From NCBI GenBank assembly GCA_021234155.1, contig JAJEKV010000066.1:5667050-5731049 (forward strand): a DNA stretch of 64,000 bases, in the 5' to 3' direction. Positions 21,416-32,715 of this stretch are shown piece by piece; positions within the stretch are counted from its first letter, which is position 1; the number at the start of each line of letters is the position of its first letter. Below the pieces are notes generated by a model. That model saw nothing but the letters and a program-made list of their open reading frames with translations. It was not told where the DNA came from and made no database searches. This DNA is from Isoetes taiwanensis. Its lineage: Eukaryota; Streptophyta; Lycopodiopsida; Isoetales; Isoetaceae. The position numbers and the translations under genes are program-made.

Positions 21416-24118
21416 ATGAGAATGAGAATGAGAATGATTTTTTATCGTCCACTGAGGCCAATCGGCCTATGGGACCCATAAGGAGCGCAGCAAACTTATT
21501 ACTGTCCGGGTTAAAAAACCCCCGCCCCGAAGGGTTTTCGAGGGAAAAACCGTGGCAGTAATAAGAATGCTGTCAAACTGGACAAGTATACATCAATGTA
21601 TATATACATGTCAAGTGTGTGCCCGAGGACATAGCTGATCTCGCATGTCCATAACCTCCTGAAGATATGATCCCAGCACCCGTACGGATGCTGTGCTCAA
21701 TGTCACATGTAACGGCTGGCGGGCGACCAACTCAAAGATATCGTGTCGAATTTGATCATATCTTTGGGCAACTTTGAAGGTTATGAGATTCATCCTCAAT
21801 GACTCCCCATTTGGCGGCATTGTGAGCACGTCTGGCGTGGCTCACCAATCCATCCGCCTGCCTCTCAATTCGAAGATGATGTGCCCTCATTGCAAATGGA
21901 GGCAATGAGTCTGCGCGCCTTTTCATGGGCAAGTGGGTACGCAGGTAGCATTGCGGGCCTCGTTCCAATATGGGATTTATGTGGCGCTGGTAGTGTGTTG
22001 TCTTGACATGTTCAAGGGCATTGGCATCCCAAAGCTTGCTGAGGAAGCAAGCGTCAAGATATTGCCTCAAGCTATGGCGATCTACCTCTGTTTGCACATG
22101 TATGCACCTGTGCTCCTGCACATTCCATCTAGCCAACCATTGAGCTCTCTTTTCCCTCCAGCAGGCCTTGAGGCGCTGCGGCTCCATTGCCATGATATAA
22201 GCTAGTTTAGGGAGGCGAGCATCGTCCATATTGACCACCTTCTGAAAATAGACAATGTGGCGATCAAGGGCCGTCCTCTGAAGAGGCAAGAATCCTGTCT
22301 CTTGCAGTAGAATTTGATATGGGACTGTGGACTTCACCCCTAGTGCTCGTACTAAGAAGGCTTTCTGGACCTGCTCCAAGTCATTCCAAGTAGCAAGTGA
22401 TACTACTGGGCCCCATACTTCCACCCCTATAAAAGGACAGGCTCCACTAAGACCTTGAACAGGTGTGACTGATGGGCCCAATCACACAACTCCGCTCTAT
22501 GACTATTGTTTTGCATTGTATATAGTGCCTTCCAGCCTGCCGTCACTCGTAGCCGTATGGATGTGTCCCAGTGCATAGTAGAAGGAAACTCCACTCCCAA
22601 ATATTTGTATGTGGATGTAACTTCCACATTTTGGCCTCGGTAACTGAAGGAGGGGGCCCTCGACTGACGTGAAGATGATATGAAAACCACCTTAGTCTTG
22701 GCCAGGTTGACGCGCATATCACCGCTTGGCAGAATGTGTCTAGGGCATCAAGATGTCGTTGCATGTCTGCTGGTGTGTAAGCTAGGAGGTCCACATCATC
22801 AGCATATATTAACCGTCTGATGATCTGATAGAGAAGGTGAGCTCCATCGCACCCATTATCAGCAAGCTAGCTCTCCAATTGATCAATGTAAAGCCCAAAC
22901 AATGTTGGGGAGAGAGGGCATCCCTGACGAACCCCGATACTAGTATCAAATGATTGGCTTGTCTGCTGCAACCGACCCGAGCATCTTTCGTATAGCTCGT
23001 ATAATCGTGATTCGCAAATCTCTACAGGAACCCCAACAATTGCGGTCTTGCCCATAGTTTTTCCCGAGGCCGCGATTGTCAAACGCCTTCGCGAAAATCC
23101 ACAAAGCAACAATATAGATCCCGGGACGGCGGTTCTCCCGTCTTCAATCGAGTTCGCGAGCGTGAAGATGTGGTCAATGGTTGAGTCTTTTATCTAAATC
23201 CCCGCCAGGGTGAGGGCCCGCACCTCTGCTACCTCTGCCCGACCGTCAGCTAACTGCCGAGAATCCCAAAGAAGCAATTTTGTAAACACCGAATTGACCA
23301 TGATTGTTCGGTAAATGGTTGGGCGGTGTGGGTCACCGCCTTATATATGGGAACAACTTCTGCTATTGGTCCATTTGCAATGAAACCTTCTGTAATGCCT
23401 TGTTGAACAAGGTGGTCGCTTAGCGGTATTATGGGCGGCCCTGCCCTTAAGCAATTACGCGCATACCATCCAAGTCGGGGGCTTTCCCATTGGCAAGGCG
23501 GCGCAAGCCTTGTTCCACGTCCGAATCTGTGATTTCCAACACCGGGCCTTCTTGCAAGGGTAATCTTTGCATGTGCACCCCGAGGGTCGTATAGGCTGTT
23601 GTAAGTATTGTCTCCACCGCCGGGGTGATATTCCCTGTGGGCTGTACTGGCTTTCTAAGAACCCTTCGCCAGAAGGTCCTGGGATGACGTTCCAGGAGGT
23701 AAAACATTTCCCTTTGATGCACTGCAATGTACCTGGCTTTCTTAGCTTTAAGGAAGATGCGGTACTGTCTGACTGCATGTGGGCGTAAAGCAGAGTGCGT
23801 GGCTTGGGTTTGGCCGGCGTTTGTGTTCCTTGCACTCTGCATCAAACCATTGATTACGTGGGAAGGTTGTGTTCCTGGAGGTCCGTCGCGAGCGGCTTAT
23901 CCCAAAGCACCTCTCTGCCGCAGTCCTAAGCACATCAGTCAGCCGGCCTGTCTGTTGCTCTAGTGTAGGATATTGCAAAATTTCTTCCAGGTCATCTATA
24001 AGCATCTGGGCATAAGCCCCTGCATGTTTATAATCCAGTCGCAGCTGAGGCATGTGAGGAGTTGTTGCACCGGGGGTTCGCACAACCTGCCAAGCCAACT
24101 TCAAGTTGGAGTGAACAG
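21416..24118 (-). mobile_element. LINE family B, 5' truncated, minus strand
   Basis: Read on the minus strand from about 24118, this ORF2 begins at the endonuclease/RT junction with the text VHSNLKLAWQVVRTPG. It has RLANGKAPDLDGM near 23480, then GVRQGCPLSPTLFGLYIDQL near 22900, the thumb/connection text NLAKTKVVFISSSRQ and STYKYLGVEF (about 22590-22710), VEVWGP (about 22413) and GVKSTVPYQILLQETGF (about 22300). Frameshifts separate these blocks. The RT core with the YADD box is only partly legible (23112-23447). The 3' UTR contains inverted AGGCC/GGCCT arms at about 21462. The element ends in a run of ATTCTC hexamers (21416-21440), a typical LINE microsatellite tail. A sister fragment lies at 56600-57365. 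Confidence 0.9.
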
Positions 24119-25306
24119 ACCACATTGACTTTATTCTATTAATATTAGTTCTGATGATGTACAAAATCCAGAAACATAACAAATTATTTGTTTAAGAAAT
24201 AAGAGCTTTTTTCTGGAGTAGTGGGTGTAGCCCTTAAGGTTTGTGCATGTCTTTTCCTTCTCTGGGCATTTATAGGCTGTGGCAGGGCTTCCGGTTCTGT
24301 GATTTAGCTTCACCTTGCATGCCATTTTACATTTTCCACTTTCGAAATGCTTGCTTCAGCTTTAATATGATGATGTAATTGTCTTTTTTTGAATCAGCAA
24401 AGGAGTCGAATTCGCTGAAGCAGAGGAGTCGTGAAGCAAAGGAATCTTAAGGTAAACTCCTTCCTTCTTTCTGGGAAACAGACTATTGTTTTAGCAGAAC
24501 ATCTTTCCTTCTTTCTATGCGCCTCTGCTCAGGTACTATGCAACAAAGTTTTTGTTGCCAAAAAGACTTTGGATTTGGTAAGCCTTCGCTGTTGCAAAAG
24601 CAAAGCTCCAAGATTACACACAGCAGGTCTTCTTCACCTTTGTGGTTCTTCAGCTTTCCATAGGTATTGCAAACTTGCAACACATGCCAAAAGGCATACA
24701 GGTCATCTTGCCCGATTCTTTGAGTTCATAATCTGGATACATCATACCACTAAGGTACAGACCACTAAGGTTCTGCTAATGCAACTGTTTGTTCCTTAAG
24801 TGTTTGGTCTGCCCTGCACAACACCATGATCTGTTATGTGGTTATGTAGGTGATTTTTGAAAGCGTTGTTATCTTGATAATTCATTAGATAACATTTAGA
24901 CTCATCATTTTTAGCTTCATTAAATGTTTGCAAATATTTAGATTTTCCTTTACGGGTGCATCTTCTAGGGAATCAGTTAGCCCATTATAAGTTTTATTAT
25001 GAACCAAAGGCAAAAGAGGTTCATGGTGAAGTTCAAAGAATGGCAATTTGTCCTTCTATTATTCAGCAGAATAAGAGGCGAAGAAACACGCAGCAAAGTT
25101 GACAGGTGGTTGTTTGGCCTTTTATTGTATACATATTTTCATCCTGGTCTTATAAAATGACATGGCTATAGATTTTAGAAGAACGTCAAGTGGTGACAAA
25201 CATTCGTAAAAACTTCCAGCATATAAAGAGAAGGGAACTCTGCTCCACTCGATATTAAACCATCAGGTACCTTGTGCATCGTGTTGTTAAATATATAGGG
25301 TTTTAT
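24119..25306. other. AT-rich spacer left of the Gypsy element
   Basis: The longest plus-strand open stretch (24431-24799, 122 codons) has no ATG start and matches nothing I know. Between 24390 and 24440 GAAGCAxAGGAGTCG is repeated. The segment ends at the ACTTG target duplication of the retrotransposon. Confidence 0.35.
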
Positions 25307-25311
25307 ACTTG

Positions 25312-25768
25312 TGTTAGAGCCTGAACTCTAACCTTGCAAGAAGGATGAAAAACCCAACAATCCAAGCTCAATCTATCAAATCAAGGCAATGCACAACACA
25401 AAGAATCACCATCTCCATAGCTAGATCAAGCAAAAATAGTCTCTCTCAATACACCGTCTCTCTGTTCTTCTCCCTGCTCAGATAATACTGCTCATAATGG
25501 CTCCACAATGCATACGTGCAAATATCCTCTTGACGCGTGCATGCTGCGCCAGATATCACTCTATATACGGTATATGATGAGTGTGGTGAGTGGTGACAAG
25601 TGTGGTGAGTGGTGAGTGGTGAGTGGTGAGTGGTGACAAGTGTGGTGAGTGGTGATCACCCCAATAGTGGCGACCACAGTGGGAAAATGTGCCACTCCGT
25701 GGCGGAGAACCCACAACAAAACACACTAATATGGTCCTTGGGACATGTCCCCAAATGACCCATTTACA
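25312..25768. repeat. 3' LTR (left in the window)
   Basis: It starts TGTTAGAGCC on the plus strand. Homology to the right copy stops at 25666 (CCCCAATA). The polypurine tract at 25769-25782 suggests that the true LTR runs to 25768, ending CA, about 457 bp. Between 25580 and 25660 a GAGTGGT-type microsatellite is longer than in the other LTR. Confidence 0.75.
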
Positions 25769-25782
25769 CCCTCCTCAAATCC
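25769..25782 (-). promoter_or_regulatory. Polypurine tract of the Gypsy element
   Basis: On the minus strand GGATTTGAGGAGGG is followed directly by TGTAAATGGG, the expected PPT-TG boundary that primes plus-strand DNA synthesis. No purine tract lies next to the alternative boundary at 25666. Confidence 0.6.
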
Positions 25783-26051
25783 AAATGACTAAACTGGTCC
25801 AAAATGACAGTGACGAAACAGAGCCTTTGTAACTGTGGCAAACTCTGAAAGCTGATATCTTGAGTTCCAGAACTCCGTTTGACCTGCACCATAGCTCGTT
25901 GGATTCGTATCGCCGAAACGCATCTTTTGATGTAGGATAGATGAAGTACTATTGAACTGTCACCATCTGTTTTTACAGAAAAACGACCTGCTGTAACCCA
26001 AAAATTCTCCACAAATTCTCTGTAATTGGAGCTATGCCGAATCTGAATCCT

Positions 26052-27075
26052 TTAGAAAAGCACTTCTCTTTCAAAATAAGGCCTGAGATCCTTGCCATTT
26101 CTGGGATTAGGCAACAATTCCCCTTCTGGAGTCATCAAGTAGAAAGCCCCACCTGGTACCTCTTTATCAATCAGAAATGGGCCTTCCCATGGGCTTTGAA
26201 ATTTAGATAGATGCTGCTTAGTGGTCCTGCACAACACCAATTGCCCTTCCTCAAATGGATTGACAACCTGTAACTTGTCTTTGATAAGCTTTACTTTCTG
26301 TTTATGCCTCATATTGAAGTCTGCTGCTTCTTGTCTCATCTCTTGCAATTGCAGCAAATCATCCATCCTATTATGCACTTGATTTGGAGTTGGAACTTCT
26401 CCTAAATTCTCATAATAAGGTAGCTCCACAAATGAACATAAAGGAATGTCCAAATGAATAGGCATCACAGCTTTCACTCCATAAACCAACTCAAATGGTG
26501 TAAATCCTATAGCCAACTTGTAAGTACACCTGAAACTCCATAAGGCACCTGTTAAGGCTTCATGCCAATTTCTTTGATTATCCTTCACTGTTTTGGCCAA
26601 AATAGCTTTCAAAATTTTGTTAGTAGACTCAGCTTGCCCATTGCCCTGTGGATAATAAGCAGAAGCTTGCACATGTTGAACACCAATCATTTTTCACGTT
26701 AACCGAAGCTACTACTTTCCCCATGAAATGAGTTCCCCGATCAGACAAAAGAATGGTTGGAACACCAAACCGAGAAATCAAATTGTGATAAAGAAAGCTT
26801 ACTGTGGTATTTTCTGTAGCATGCTTTGCTGGAATTGCTTCTACCCACTTCGTAAACATACATGTGGCTGCCAAGATATACTTATGACCTTTGGAGGATG
26901 GAGGATTGATAGGCCCAATGTAATCCAATCCCCACATATGAAATGGACCAGCACTCAAAATAGGATGGAATGGCATATTATTGTGGCCTGTTAACTGCTT
27001 GTGCCTTTGACACTTCTCACATTTACTAACAAAGTCTCTAGTATCCTTGTAAAGAGTTGGCCAATATATCCCCAA
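26052..27075 (-). pseudogene. Gypsy integrase, frameshifted
   Basis: The zinc-binding part reads H..GHFAARTTARK then CEKCQRHKQ (about 27020-27120). The catalytic core has Asp in GLDYIGP (about 26925), Asp in LLSDRGTHF (about 26745) and Glu in PQGNGQAESTNK (about 26635), giving the DDE triad. The C-terminal part includes TPFELVYG and WEGPFLIDKE and ends RPYFEREVLF. Two frameshifts, near 27070 and 26693, split it into three pieces. Integrase inserts the cDNA into the genome; this copy cannot be made as read. No chromodomain is seen, which argues against the chromovirus branch. Confidence 0.92.
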
Positions 27076-29228
27076 TGAAGGATCTTCCTAGCTGTTGTTC
27101 TGGCTGCAAAATGCCCCTGACAATCATGTGCTTGCTGCAACAAATCCTGAGTTTGCTGACCAGCAACACATCTTAATAAGAGACCTTCCATAGTCCTCTT
27201 ATAAAGAATAGCCTCATGCACCACATAACCAGCTGCTTGTACTCTAAGAGCATGCTTTTGTTGCTTCGAAAATGATGAAGGATAAGTCTGATCTTGTAAA
27301 TACCTGTATATATTGGCATACCAAAGATCCACGGTCTCAATGAACCCTTGCAATACTCCATTATCCTGAAATGCTACTTGCTGGTCTGTTTCCTCTTCTA
27401 TTTCAGCACCACTACTCAAATAGGCACTTGGATTATGAACTCCTTGAGCCATCTTAACATACTTCAACTCAAATTCTTGTATGATAAGAGCCCATCTTGT
27501 AAACTTAGGATCTTGAATAGTCTTGTTGTAAATGCATGGCAATGGGTTCACATCCATATGAATGTAAACATAATGTACATTCGCTGAATTCCATTGTGAA
27601 GGAAGAAGATAATGTCTAAATTTGTTCAAGGCCCACTTCAATGCTAACCCAAGATGCTCCACATGAGTCCATTTCTGCTCTTGTGGAGTTAACACCCTGC
27701 TAGCATAGTAATTCACATCATAATGCTTTTGCGGATTTTTCTGACATAGTGTGACAGTCAAAGCTTGCTCCCAAACTGTAAAGAATAAATGAAATGGCTC
27801 ACTCATTCTTGGAGGAATCAGCAAAGTTCTCTCTTTCAATTGTCCAAGGCACCATTCAAATGCTTCTTGAGCGTCCTCCTTCCATCTAAAATTCTGCCCT
27901 GGCTTCATACAATCCACAAGTGGCTGGGTTATTGTAGCAAAATTGTGCAAATACCTCCTACTAAAACTGAGTTGGCCATATAAGCTTCTCACTTGTGATA
28001 CATTTGTAGGTGGTTTTACCTTCTCCAAGGCTGCAATCTTACCATGATCCACTTGTAATCCCTTTTCTGAAACATAATTGCCCAATAATTTTCCTCCTCT
28101 AGTGAAGAAAATACACTTAGCAGGATTCAAACTTATGCCATACAATCGGCATCTTTCAAGAACTTTTCTGAGATGATCCAAGTGATCCCTTCTTGGATTC
28201 AAAAACACTGTTAAGTCATCTATAAAGACTCTCAAAAAGTCTAAAATATCATGAAAAGCATATGTCATAGCTCTCTGAAATGTGGCTGGAGCATTTGTGA
28301 GGCCAAAAGGTAATACCTTATAAGCATAGATGCCAAAAGGTGTTCGAAAAGCCGTCATTGCTTGATGTGGTGGATAGATTTGGATCTGATTATATCCTGA
28401 GTAACCATCCAAGAACGAATAGGCCTGATTTCCTGCAACAATATCCAACAAGGTGTCTATGAATGGTGTAGGAAAATGATCTCTTTTGGTAGCTTTGTTG
28501 AGATCCCTGTAATCAATGCATACTCGGATTGAGTTATTTGGCTTTCTCACTGGTACAATAGAACTGATCCAATCTGAATTTGGCACTGGTACAATAAATC
28601 CGGCCTCCAAAAGCTTCATAACTTCAATCTTGACTTGCTCCTCTATTGCTGGACTCATTCTCCTTTGAGCTTGTTGGACTGGTTTTGATCCTTGTTTCAA
28701 ATCAATGGTATGAACCACAACCTCTGGTGGAATGCCTTTTAATTCTTTGTAATTTCTTGCCAAAACATCCCTGAATTCTCTTAACAAGGATATCAAATCA
28801 CGTTCCTCCTCTTGAGTAAGATCGCCTCCAATAGTAACCAATTCTTCTTGATTTCCTTGAGAAATATTGATGTTCTTGATGGAATGTGGTGACTGTGATG
28901 AATGTGGTGATAAGGACGAATGTGGTGAATGTGGTGACTGTGATGAATGTGATGAATGTGGTGAATGTGATGACAGTGATGAATGTGGTGACTGTGGTGA
29001 CGGTAGTGAATGTGGTGCAGGTGATGATTGTGATGAATTTGGTGCATGTGGTGACTGTAATGACTGTGGTGAATATGGACTGATCTGATTTACCTCATCC
29101 TCCAGAATGTGCGCATGCCACCAAGCTGCTTGTCCTTGTATAGTGGGCTGATTTCTATTTACCCCATCCATGCTTGATGTCAAAATCATGATCTTGATCA
29201 ATTTCTTGCTGAAATAAACTCTCCCCAA
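26991..29228 (-). CDS. Gypsy reverse transcriptase - RNase H reading frame
   Basis: This is a long open frame of 745 codons with no ATG at its upstream end, as expected for part of a polyprotein. It begins with a Ser/Pro/His-rich linker (28865-29090). The RT has SIVPVRKPNNSIRVCIDYRD, FLDGYSGYNQIQI, LPFGLTNAPATFQRAM and the catalytic box VFIDDLTVF (FIDD at 28215-28226). RNase H follows with YYASRVLTPQEQKW and HLGLALKWALNKFRHYL. The early integrase zinc finger is fused at the end before a frameshift near 27070. The RT core is intact here, unlike its neighbours. Confidence 0.93.
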   Translation of the reverse strand: MGRVYFSKKLIKIMILTSSMDGVNRNQPTIQGQAAWWHAHILEDEVNQISPYSPQSLQSPHAPNSSQSSPAPHSLPSPQSPHSSLSSHSPHSSHSSQSPHSPHSSLSPHSSQSPHSIKNINISQGNQEELVTIGGDLTQEEERDLISLLREFRDVLARNYKELKGIPPEVVVHTIDLKQGSKPVQQAQRRMSPAIEEQVKIEVMKLLEAGFIVPVPNSDWISSIVPVRKPNNSIRVCIDYRDLNKATKRDHFPTPFIDTLLDIVAGNQAYSFLDGYSGYNQIQIYPPHQAMTAFRTPFGIYAYKVLPFGLTNAPATFQRAMTYAFHDILDFLRVFIDDLTVFLNPRRDHLDHLRKVLERCRLYGISLNPAKCIFFTRGGKLLGNYVSEKGLQVDHGKIAALEKVKPPTNVSQVRSLYGQLSFSRRYLHNFATITQPLVDCMKPGQNFRWKEDAQEAFEWCLGQLKERTLLIPPRMSEPFHLFFTVWEQALTVTLCQKNPQKHYDVNYYASRVLTPQEQKWTHVEHLGLALKWALNKFRHYLLPSQWNSANVHYVYIHMDVNPLPCIYNKTIQDPKFTRWALIIQEFELKYVKMAQGVHNPSAYLSSGAEIEEETDQQVAFQDNGVLQGFIETVDLWYANIYRYLQDQTYPSSFSKQQKHALRVQAAGYVVHEAILYKRTMEGLLLRCVAGQQTQDLLQQAHDCQGHFAARTTARKILHWGYIGQLFTRILETLLVNVRSVKGTSS
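28865..29090 (-). repeat. Ser-Pro-His tandem repeat encoding a pol linker
   Basis: The coding strand carries imperfect 12-base repeats translating as SPHS-like units (S-P-H-S-S, S-P-Q-S) over about 65 residues just before the RT. On the plus strand the same DNA reads as GGTGAATGTGGTGACTGTGA-type repeats. Both strands stay open because the repeat unit is a multiple of three. Confidence 0.85.
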
Positions 29229-29659
29229 TGGGTCTTTGAATGGACTCTTCCTGCATGTTCACAAGAGTCTCTTGTAACTCACCTTCACCAATACTTTCAA
29301 GTCTTTGGAGATACTTATCTGCAACTTGCTGCTGTAAATGACATATTTCTGAAATTTGGGTACCTTTTAACCACTTGTACAAAGTCTTATCTTCCCTGTC
29401 ACCCACTTCCAAGACATGAAAACAACTAAGACCTTGCTGCCCCGACACTATAGCATTCTCTTTGCTGATTTCTAACTGCGGGCTGCTCAAAGAAGGATTG
29501 CAAAGAAAGGTGATTTCAGAGGATGATCTATAGTAACCTTATGTTCCCCTTGAAAGATATTCATTTCACGCTTCCTCCATGAAGTCTCAACTTTTGTATG
29601 CGGCATCTAACCATGTACGACTTCAAAGAACAAAGTATAAGTTTCAAAGATGCACACTC

Positions 29660-31700
29660 TCACGGAAATTTCAAAACCATGAAATCCAAGATTGCTTCCA
29701 CCTCATAAACCTTGCATAAGACATTTCTTATGACTCCCATAGGCTGCACCTTCATTTGATTGAATGCTTTGAGCATCATAGTTGTCGGTTCCATCATTTT
29801 CAAGCCAACTTGAAGCATTATGTGATACGGCATTACATTCACTCCACTGCCGTTATCTATGTTGGCCTCTTTGATTAGATATCCATTAATACTCACATCA
29901 CAAAGAAATGGCCCAGGATCCTTGGATTGCCGGGCTGGTGGCTCCATTCTCCTCTTGTCGGTATCATTTGATATGATTTGTTGGACTGAAATGTCTGATT
30001 TTGTTCTTCCCCCTAACTCTTGCAACAAATTTGGAGAATAATGCATCAATTGCTCAAGAGTAAGTGTAACTTTAGTGGCCAAAACTTGGCTGATCACATC
30101 ATCTTCATTTTGAATTTCCTCATCCACCATAGGAGGCATCACTATGGGCTGATTTTCTTCTATAGACTGAAACTGTTCTGTGGGCAACACATTGAATTGC
30201 ACCTTCTTAGGTGCTAACACCTTCAAAGCTTGTTCCTTTAAAGCCTTTGGAAAAGAGGTCTTAGTCTTCTCCACAATTGGCACTACTCTTGGTTCTTGAA
30301 CCACCTTTTGTGATCTTGTAACTGCATTTACTTCTCTAATCTCTTTTTCTTGCTGAAATGGGTCATGCTCCACCTCAATAAATCCACAATTTACTACTGA
30401 TTTTGCCTTCTCTTGCTTCTTAAGCTCCTCAATAAGAGCCTTAACTTGAGGATTAGCAATGTACTTTGCATCTTGAATGCGAACCTTATTATTAGGAAGA
30501 GGTACTGATTCAAACACTTGCTGCTTTGGTGGATACTTGTTGGTTGCCCATTCTGGTTTCCCATGGATTTTCCAACAAGTAGTCTCATCATGCTTGAATT
30601 TATCACATAACTTGCAATATAAATAAGCCTTACTTGGATACCATCCCTGTTTTGGCTGCACCATTGGTGTGGAACCCATTGGAACTTGTTGGGCAATTGG
30701 AGCTTGTGGCATCATTGGCACTTGTGGCATGATAGGTGCTGCTTGCATTGGTTGAATAGGAATAGGTGGTGCTTGTTGCATAACAGCAAATACCGGATTG
30801 GCCCTCTCAAAGAATCTCTTCTCCCTACATTCTTGATCATTATGGCCCTTGATTTGGCATCTTGAGCAGAATTTCAGCAATCTACATGTAGTATCAGAAT
30901 GCCCAATAGACCCACAATATTCACAAGTAATAAACTGCACCTCCCTTGGCTTCTCACCAATTGTAAGCTTAGAAATCTTGGCTGCAATATCCTCTCGCTT
31001 TATGTTCCGAGCAGCAATTTCATGAATGTATCCCAACTTATCTTCAGCCTTGAGAGCATACTTTTGTGCCTCTAGTAATGTTGTAGGCTGTTTAGCCTTC
31101 ACCTTATGAGCAATGGCTCGTTTCAGCCACTTTACATACCATTGAATATCCATTTCATCATTCCTTGCAATCTTCCAATGAACCACGGCTTTGAGAACCG
31201 CAATATACCTCTGATTATACTCTCTAATTGATTCATCTTCCTTTTGTGTGAAATTGGTCCACCTTTCCATAGTCTTATCCTTACCATGAACTTCTTGATA
31301 ATTAGCAATGAAAGCCTCCTTTAATTCCTGATATGTCATGGTATCTGGCTGAGTTTGTGCCCATTCCTCCACTGAATCTTGTAAAGAACTATGAAACCAA
31401 AGCAAATAATCACTAGCCGGTAACTTACATTGCTGGCAATATCTCTCAAACTTCACAATATGCTTCAAAGGATCCCGATCTACCGTGATCATCAAACTTT
31501 GGAATCCCCATTGTCTCCGCAAAACCCCATACCATAGGTGGTAATCTGACCATCTCTGCCTCTTCTTCTTGGGTTTCTTGAAATTGGAAAAACGAAATTG
31601 AATCTCCCTTCAATTTGAAAAACGAAATTGGATTACCTTCTAGATCGGTAAATGGAATCAAAACCTCCTCGGATCGAGAATTAGACCCCGGATCTGCCCC
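29660..31700 (-). pseudogene. Gypsy Gag and protease, frameshifted
   Basis: The retrotransposon Gag body (RDPLKHIVKFERYCQQC, then a QPDTMTYQELKEAF stretch) is followed by three CCHC zinc knuckles with exact CX2CX4HX4C spacing: CEYCGSIGHSDTTC, CSRCQIKGHNDQEC and CKLCDKFKHDETTC. A Gln/Pro/Met-rich spacer follows the second. At the C-terminus the aspartic protease site reads IDNGSGVNVMP, i.e. Asp-Asn-Gly in place of Asp-Ser/Thr-Gly. The N-terminal piece (31446-31661) is in another frame, separated near 31495, and no clear ATG precedes it. The frame ends at 29660 before the pol frame. Confidence 0.9.
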
Positions 31701-31980
31701 AAATCACGAAAACGAAATTGAATCTTGATGCAATTTTGAGCCCAAAGATTGACTCACCGGTCCCCTTCTTGTTACGATAGAGCTTGGTGGGATGTCCTTC
31801 TTACTTCTCTTGGGCATAAAACTATGCTCCCCTTGTCAAATTCTACTCCACAAATCAATTACGGCAAATTTTTTTTCACACAAGAAATTGCTCCTTTCTC
31901 AATGGTGCCGTTCTTTACCGACGAACACCAATACCAATGGTAACAACTCCTTTTTCAATGGAAATTCTTGCCGATCAATG

Positions 31981-32007
31981 GTCTGTCGAGCACCGTGGTC
32001 GCCAAAT
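31981..32007 (-). promoter_or_regulatory. Primer-binding-site candidate
   Basis: On the minus strand the 5' LTR ends ...CTCTAACA, and after three bases TGGCGACCACGGTGCTCGAC follows. A PBS begins with TGG, complementary to the CCA end of a tRNA. It is not the common initiator-Met site (TGGTATCAGAGC). I cannot name the tRNA from memory. Confidence 0.5.
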
Positions 32008-32323
32008 TGTTAGAGCCTGAACTCTAACCTTGCAAGAAGGATGAAAAACCCAACAATCCAAGCTCAATCTATCAAATCAAGGCAATGCACAACACAAAGA
32101 ATCACCATCTCCATAGCTAGATCAAGCAAAAATAGTCTCTCTCAATACACCGTCTCTCTGTTCTTCTCTCTGCTCAGATAATACTGCTCATAATGGCTCC
32201 ACAATGCATACGTGCAAATATCCTGCACGCGTGCATGCGCGTATATCACTCTATATACGGTATATGATGAGTGTGGTGAGTGGTGAGTGGTGACAAGTGT
32301 GGTGAGTGGTGATCACCCCAACA
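32008..32323. repeat. 5' LTR (right in the window)
   Basis: This is a 316-bp copy starting TGTTAGAGCC and ending CCCCAACA, directly followed by the ACTTG target duplication. It has fewer GAGTGGT repeats than the left LTR and stops about 100 bp short of the boundary predicted by the polypurine tract. Confidence 0.85.
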
Positions 32324-32499
32324 ACTTGCTATGATTTCAACTTAGTAATGAATATGTAGCAAAATAACAGAGGGTTCCAGGGGGATTTGATATGGATATA
32401 AAAAATAACAATTCCTGAAACCATAGATCATATATCCCTAAAATAATTAAATGGGTTGTTATTAAAAAAAAATATATATATAGATTCAAGATAAAAAAT

Positions 32500-32660
32500 A
32501 ATCACATTAGCTCACTGGGTATATTGGTTAAAGTAATCTTATTAGAACATTGAGTTATTTTGGTAGAGGTTCGAGCCCCCGTATTTCATATTCTAAAATC
32601 TTAAACAAAGTCGTATAGAGGTTCGATATTCCCTCAAAACCATAGGCGAAAGCGTATTTC
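32500..32660 (+). repeat. tRNA-headed SINE-like sequence
   Basis: A box A-like TAGCTCACTGGG at 32508 and a perfect box B GGTTCGAGCCC at 32568-32578 are 60 bp apart, matching an internal RNA polymerase III promoter. A second GAGGTTCGATATTCCC occurs about 55 bp later. The sequence cannot fold as an intact tRNA. It is probably a SINE or other tRNA-derived relic. Confidence 0.5.
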
Positions 32661-32715
32661 ATATTTCAACATCATAGGCATCTCCAATTATAAATGACTA
32701 CAAGCGAAACGAGTG

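Larger units (their letters stand above)
25307..32328 (-). mobile_element. Ty3/Gypsy LTR retrotransposon, coded on the minus strand
   Basis: The direct repeat ACTTG at 25307-25311 and 32324-32328 flanks a 7012-bp element (25312-32323) with similar LTRs at both ends. Coding order on the minus strand is Gag, protease, reverse transcriptase, RNase H, integrase, the Ty3/Gypsy order. Frames are broken between Gag N-terminus and body (about 31495), between protease and pol (about 29500-29660), and twice in integrase (about 27070 and 26693). The LTRs differ by very few substitutions over their first 200 bp, so insertion is fairly recent. The integrase ends RPYFEREVLF without a chromodomain. Confidence 0.95.

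Noticed and set aside
28867-29088. Plus-strand Cys/Asp/Glu-rich open frames
   Set aside because: They are the antisense of the Ser-Pro-His linker in the Gypsy pol frame; the 12-bp repeat keeps all frames open.
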